A stretch of DNA of 64,000 bases. Origin: Gossypium raimondii. Its lineage: Eukaryota > Streptophyta > Magnoliopsida > Malvales > Malvaceae. The notes beneath the pieces were generated by a model, which had not been told where the DNA came from, searched no databases, and saw only the letters and a list, made by a program, of their open reading frames with translations. Made by a program: the position numbers and the translations under genes. The stretch is from contig NC_068569.1 of assembly GCF_025698545.1 (NCBI RefSeq), positions 6,696,001-6,760,000 of the forward strand, in the 5' to 3' direction. Shown one piece after another: positions 61,790 through 64,000 of this stretch (the stretch's first letter is position 1; the number at the start of each line of letters is the position of its first letter).

Positions 61790-61797
61790 TATTTAAA
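61790..61797 (-). promoter_or_regulatory. TATA-like box of PLC copy 4
   Basis: TTTAAATA on the minus strand about 105 bp upstream of the start codon at 61686, in an otherwise mixed-composition stretch. Position is suitable; not tested. Confidence 0.45.
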
Positions 61798-61800
61798 TGG

Positions 61801-62482
61801 ATTTAGGATTTGTATTATTCCGAATGCCGAAGTGGGTCTTTTGTTTCTTTATTTTTTTTTTATGTCGGAAGTGCTGGTTACTTTGGTTGATAATGAGCCG
61901 AATCATCCTTCATCCATTTACTCTGAAACCAACTTCTTTGTATCAATTATTTGTGACTTGTTTTAATATTTGACTACTAACTCGATTTTTTAATTAACAT
62001 CTCACCTAAACTAAATTTGCACAAAATAATGAACCACCAAAAAATAATTATTTCATTCAATATTAAATAATAATAATAAATTATTTTTCAGATTAATCCT
62101 TTAAAACTTGGATTTAAAATATAAAATAAAATATTTCAATATAATTTATTAAATTATATATTATTTTTATTAAATTATATTTAATAATATTTTAATAAAA
62201 TATTTTTAATAATAATCCTATTAAAATTTAATAATCATCTACCTAAAGTACTTTGGTCATTTCAATTTTTTTCCTTATGCTATTATAACATTATTCCATT
62301 CATCCAAACACAAAAATACTATTACAATTCTATTCCATTCCATTCAACCAAACAATTGAATTACTGATTACAGCTCTATTCCATTACAACGAACCAAACA
62401 TAGTGTTTTAGTTTTTGTCCAATTCTTAATTTATAGTTTATTTTAGATTTAGTTCGGGTTTTTTCGGTTTTATTATGGTATA
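61801..62482. other. Upstream flank of PLC copy 4
   Basis: No gene is supported. A stretch at about 62280-62400 repeats TTCCATTCCATTCAACCAAAC-like words, probably the end of an unidentified dispersed element. Confidence 0.4.
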
Positions 62483-64000
62483 TATAACACCCCCTAACCC
62501 TTATCCGTCACCGAAACAGGGTTACGGAGTATTACCGGACTTTTCAGATCAAATGTGAACATTATATAATCATCTAGCTTACACATCATAATTTAATACC
62601 TTTAAAACATGTCAAAACAATCATCCTAGTTTCCTAACCAATGTACCCTCATAGGTACTTCACATATATTATCAAAACAATCAAATAAAATACCATTTAA
62701 GCCAATTCTAAATTCATACCAATTTTAACCCAAATTTGCCTATATCACTCACACTTATGCATCAACTTAAACATTCCATATTAAACCTCAACTTAACACA
62801 TATAATCATGTATATAAGTAACCAATATCATCTTATAACATTATTTACATTCACTTACCAAAATGACAAGCATAAGACATCCTAGGTACACGCTAACACA
62901 AAAAGAAATATACATCACCATGTTTTGAGTTCGGAACCGTTGATGGATTCTGAATCGGCAATCTGACTTTAACCTAACCTGTGCACGGATAACAAACCAT
63001 ACGCTGAGTATAAACTCAGTGGTATTTCTATAATCTGAATGCTTAAAAGTAAAATAATATAACATATAATAACTATAGTCATACAATTATTCAATTCATA
63101 AATAAGGTATTTATAACACATTCAATTTTTATCATTTTCTATTCCAGATAGCTTTTCACAATATGAACACAAATCATTTGAACAACAATATTGTTCATTC
63201 ATATTCAATTCATAAATACAAAATTCATGTGTCTCTAACCATATTTCAAATCACCACTCAATATCAATCATAACACTATTTTACTCAATAACCCCTATTA
63301 ACCTAACACGGACTCAAACAGATACATGGATCCGACCAAAACACACTAGTTTGGCACCCAATGCTTCATTGGATAATTCGAAGTAATAAGTTGACACCCA
63401 ATGTCTCATCGGCCATACCGAAGTAAATTGGTACCCAGTACCTCATCGAATTTATCCAAAGTAATAATTTGACACCCAGTGTCTCATCGACTTGAAGTCG
63501 AAGTATCCCTGAACTCTTCCAATCCTATGGCATGCCATCTATATCCGATTCAACCCGATACAGTTAATAGGGTTTCAATTCATTTTTCTAATGTCACAAT
63601 TATCCAATACTCAATTATCACATAAATCACAATTTCACATACATTCAGTTCAATATAAAAAATGCTAACATTTATCTTATTTACTTACCATAAACATTTA
63701 AATCAAAATAGAACAATTAATAATTAAATTCAGATTATAGAAATACAAACCAGAATTTCTGAGCTATTCCTTGTCGACTTTATCTTTTCCTTTCTTACTC
63801 AAGTTTTGGTACAACATTAGCTACGGAAATTAAAACAATTAAAATTCATCAATACAATATAATTTCACATTGAATATTTCAATTTTATTCAACTTTTGTC
63901 TAAATTCCAATTTAGTTTCTAAACCGAGACTAACTTTATTTCTTCAAAACTAATTTCATATTTCCATTCAATTTCCACTTTAGACTAAATTCAACTCTCT
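62483..64000 (-). mobile_element. LTR E (related to D), cut off by the window edge
   Basis: It begins TATAACACCCCCTAACCC on the plus strand, matching the reverse complement of the end of copies C and D with TG decayed to TA. It contains the reverse complement of copy D's tandem repeat (about 63350-63500) and of the AGTTTATACTCAGCG block near 40980. The other end lies beyond 64000, so solo or full-length status is unknown. Confidence 0.85.

Noticed and set aside
1..64000. tRNA, rRNA or organelle DNA insertions, and a novel multi-gene system
   Set aside because: I looked for tRNA-like and organelle-like sequence by eye and saw none. No operon-like or co-oriented group of unknown genes was found; a covariance-model scan would be needed to exclude small RNAs.

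Overview
The window is nuclear DNA of a flowering plant. It is AT-rich, its genes are split by GT-AG introns, and long intergenic stretches are filled with retrotransposon LTRs and small inverted-repeat elements. From memory, the LTR ends (TGTAAC followed by a C-rich tract) and the gene order suggest a Malvaceae genome such as cotton; no database was searched.

Intact genes: (1) an arginine-rich tandem CCCH zinc-finger protein with ankyrin repeats (807-2918, minus); (2) a D53/SMXL6-7-8-type strigolactone-signalling repressor (8284-12381, minus, 3 exons, 1116 aa); (3) three nine-exon phosphoinositide-specific phospholipase C genes, all minus (42861-45440, 562 aa; 46464-49055, 598 aa; 58346-61686, 583 aa); (4) a 94-aa single-RRM protein (56506-57275, plus, 4 exons) lying between the last two PLC genes.

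Broken genes: a fourth PLC copy (29181-34119, minus) with a 2.37 kb solo LTR in exon 1, a stop in the catalytic motif, frameshifts and a lost splice acceptor; a CRINKLY4-type receptor kinase relic (23290-28310, plus) split by two retroelements; a PPR relic (34760-35400, minus); and two LINE RNase H-end relics (16540-16834 and 19385-20085, minus).

Mobile DNA: four solo-LTR-like elements, each 2.3-3.0 kb with 5-bp target duplications (25166-28212, 31594-33960, 36481-38783, 38825-41460), and a fifth running off the right edge (62483 onward). A nearly self-complementary 800-bp foldback element with a 9-bp target duplication lies at 21082-21881. A second TIR element with a probable 9-bp duplication (54261-55316) sits inside an older TIR element. 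Several MITE-like elements are also present.

Layout: 1-13 kb holds the zinc-finger and SMXL genes; 13-29 kb is gene-poor and repeat-rich; 29-49 kb holds the PLC array diluted by LTRs; 49-56 kb is AT-rich with TIR elements; 56-62 kb holds the RRM and last PLC genes, which are convergent. Zinc finger, SMXL and PLC as neighbours recalls Arabidopsis chromosome 2 around At2g40116-At2g40140 (recalled, not checked), so the gene order is probably ancestral. The genes do not form one pathway. I saw no new multi-gene system; the most informative content is the record of tandem duplication and retroelement disruption.
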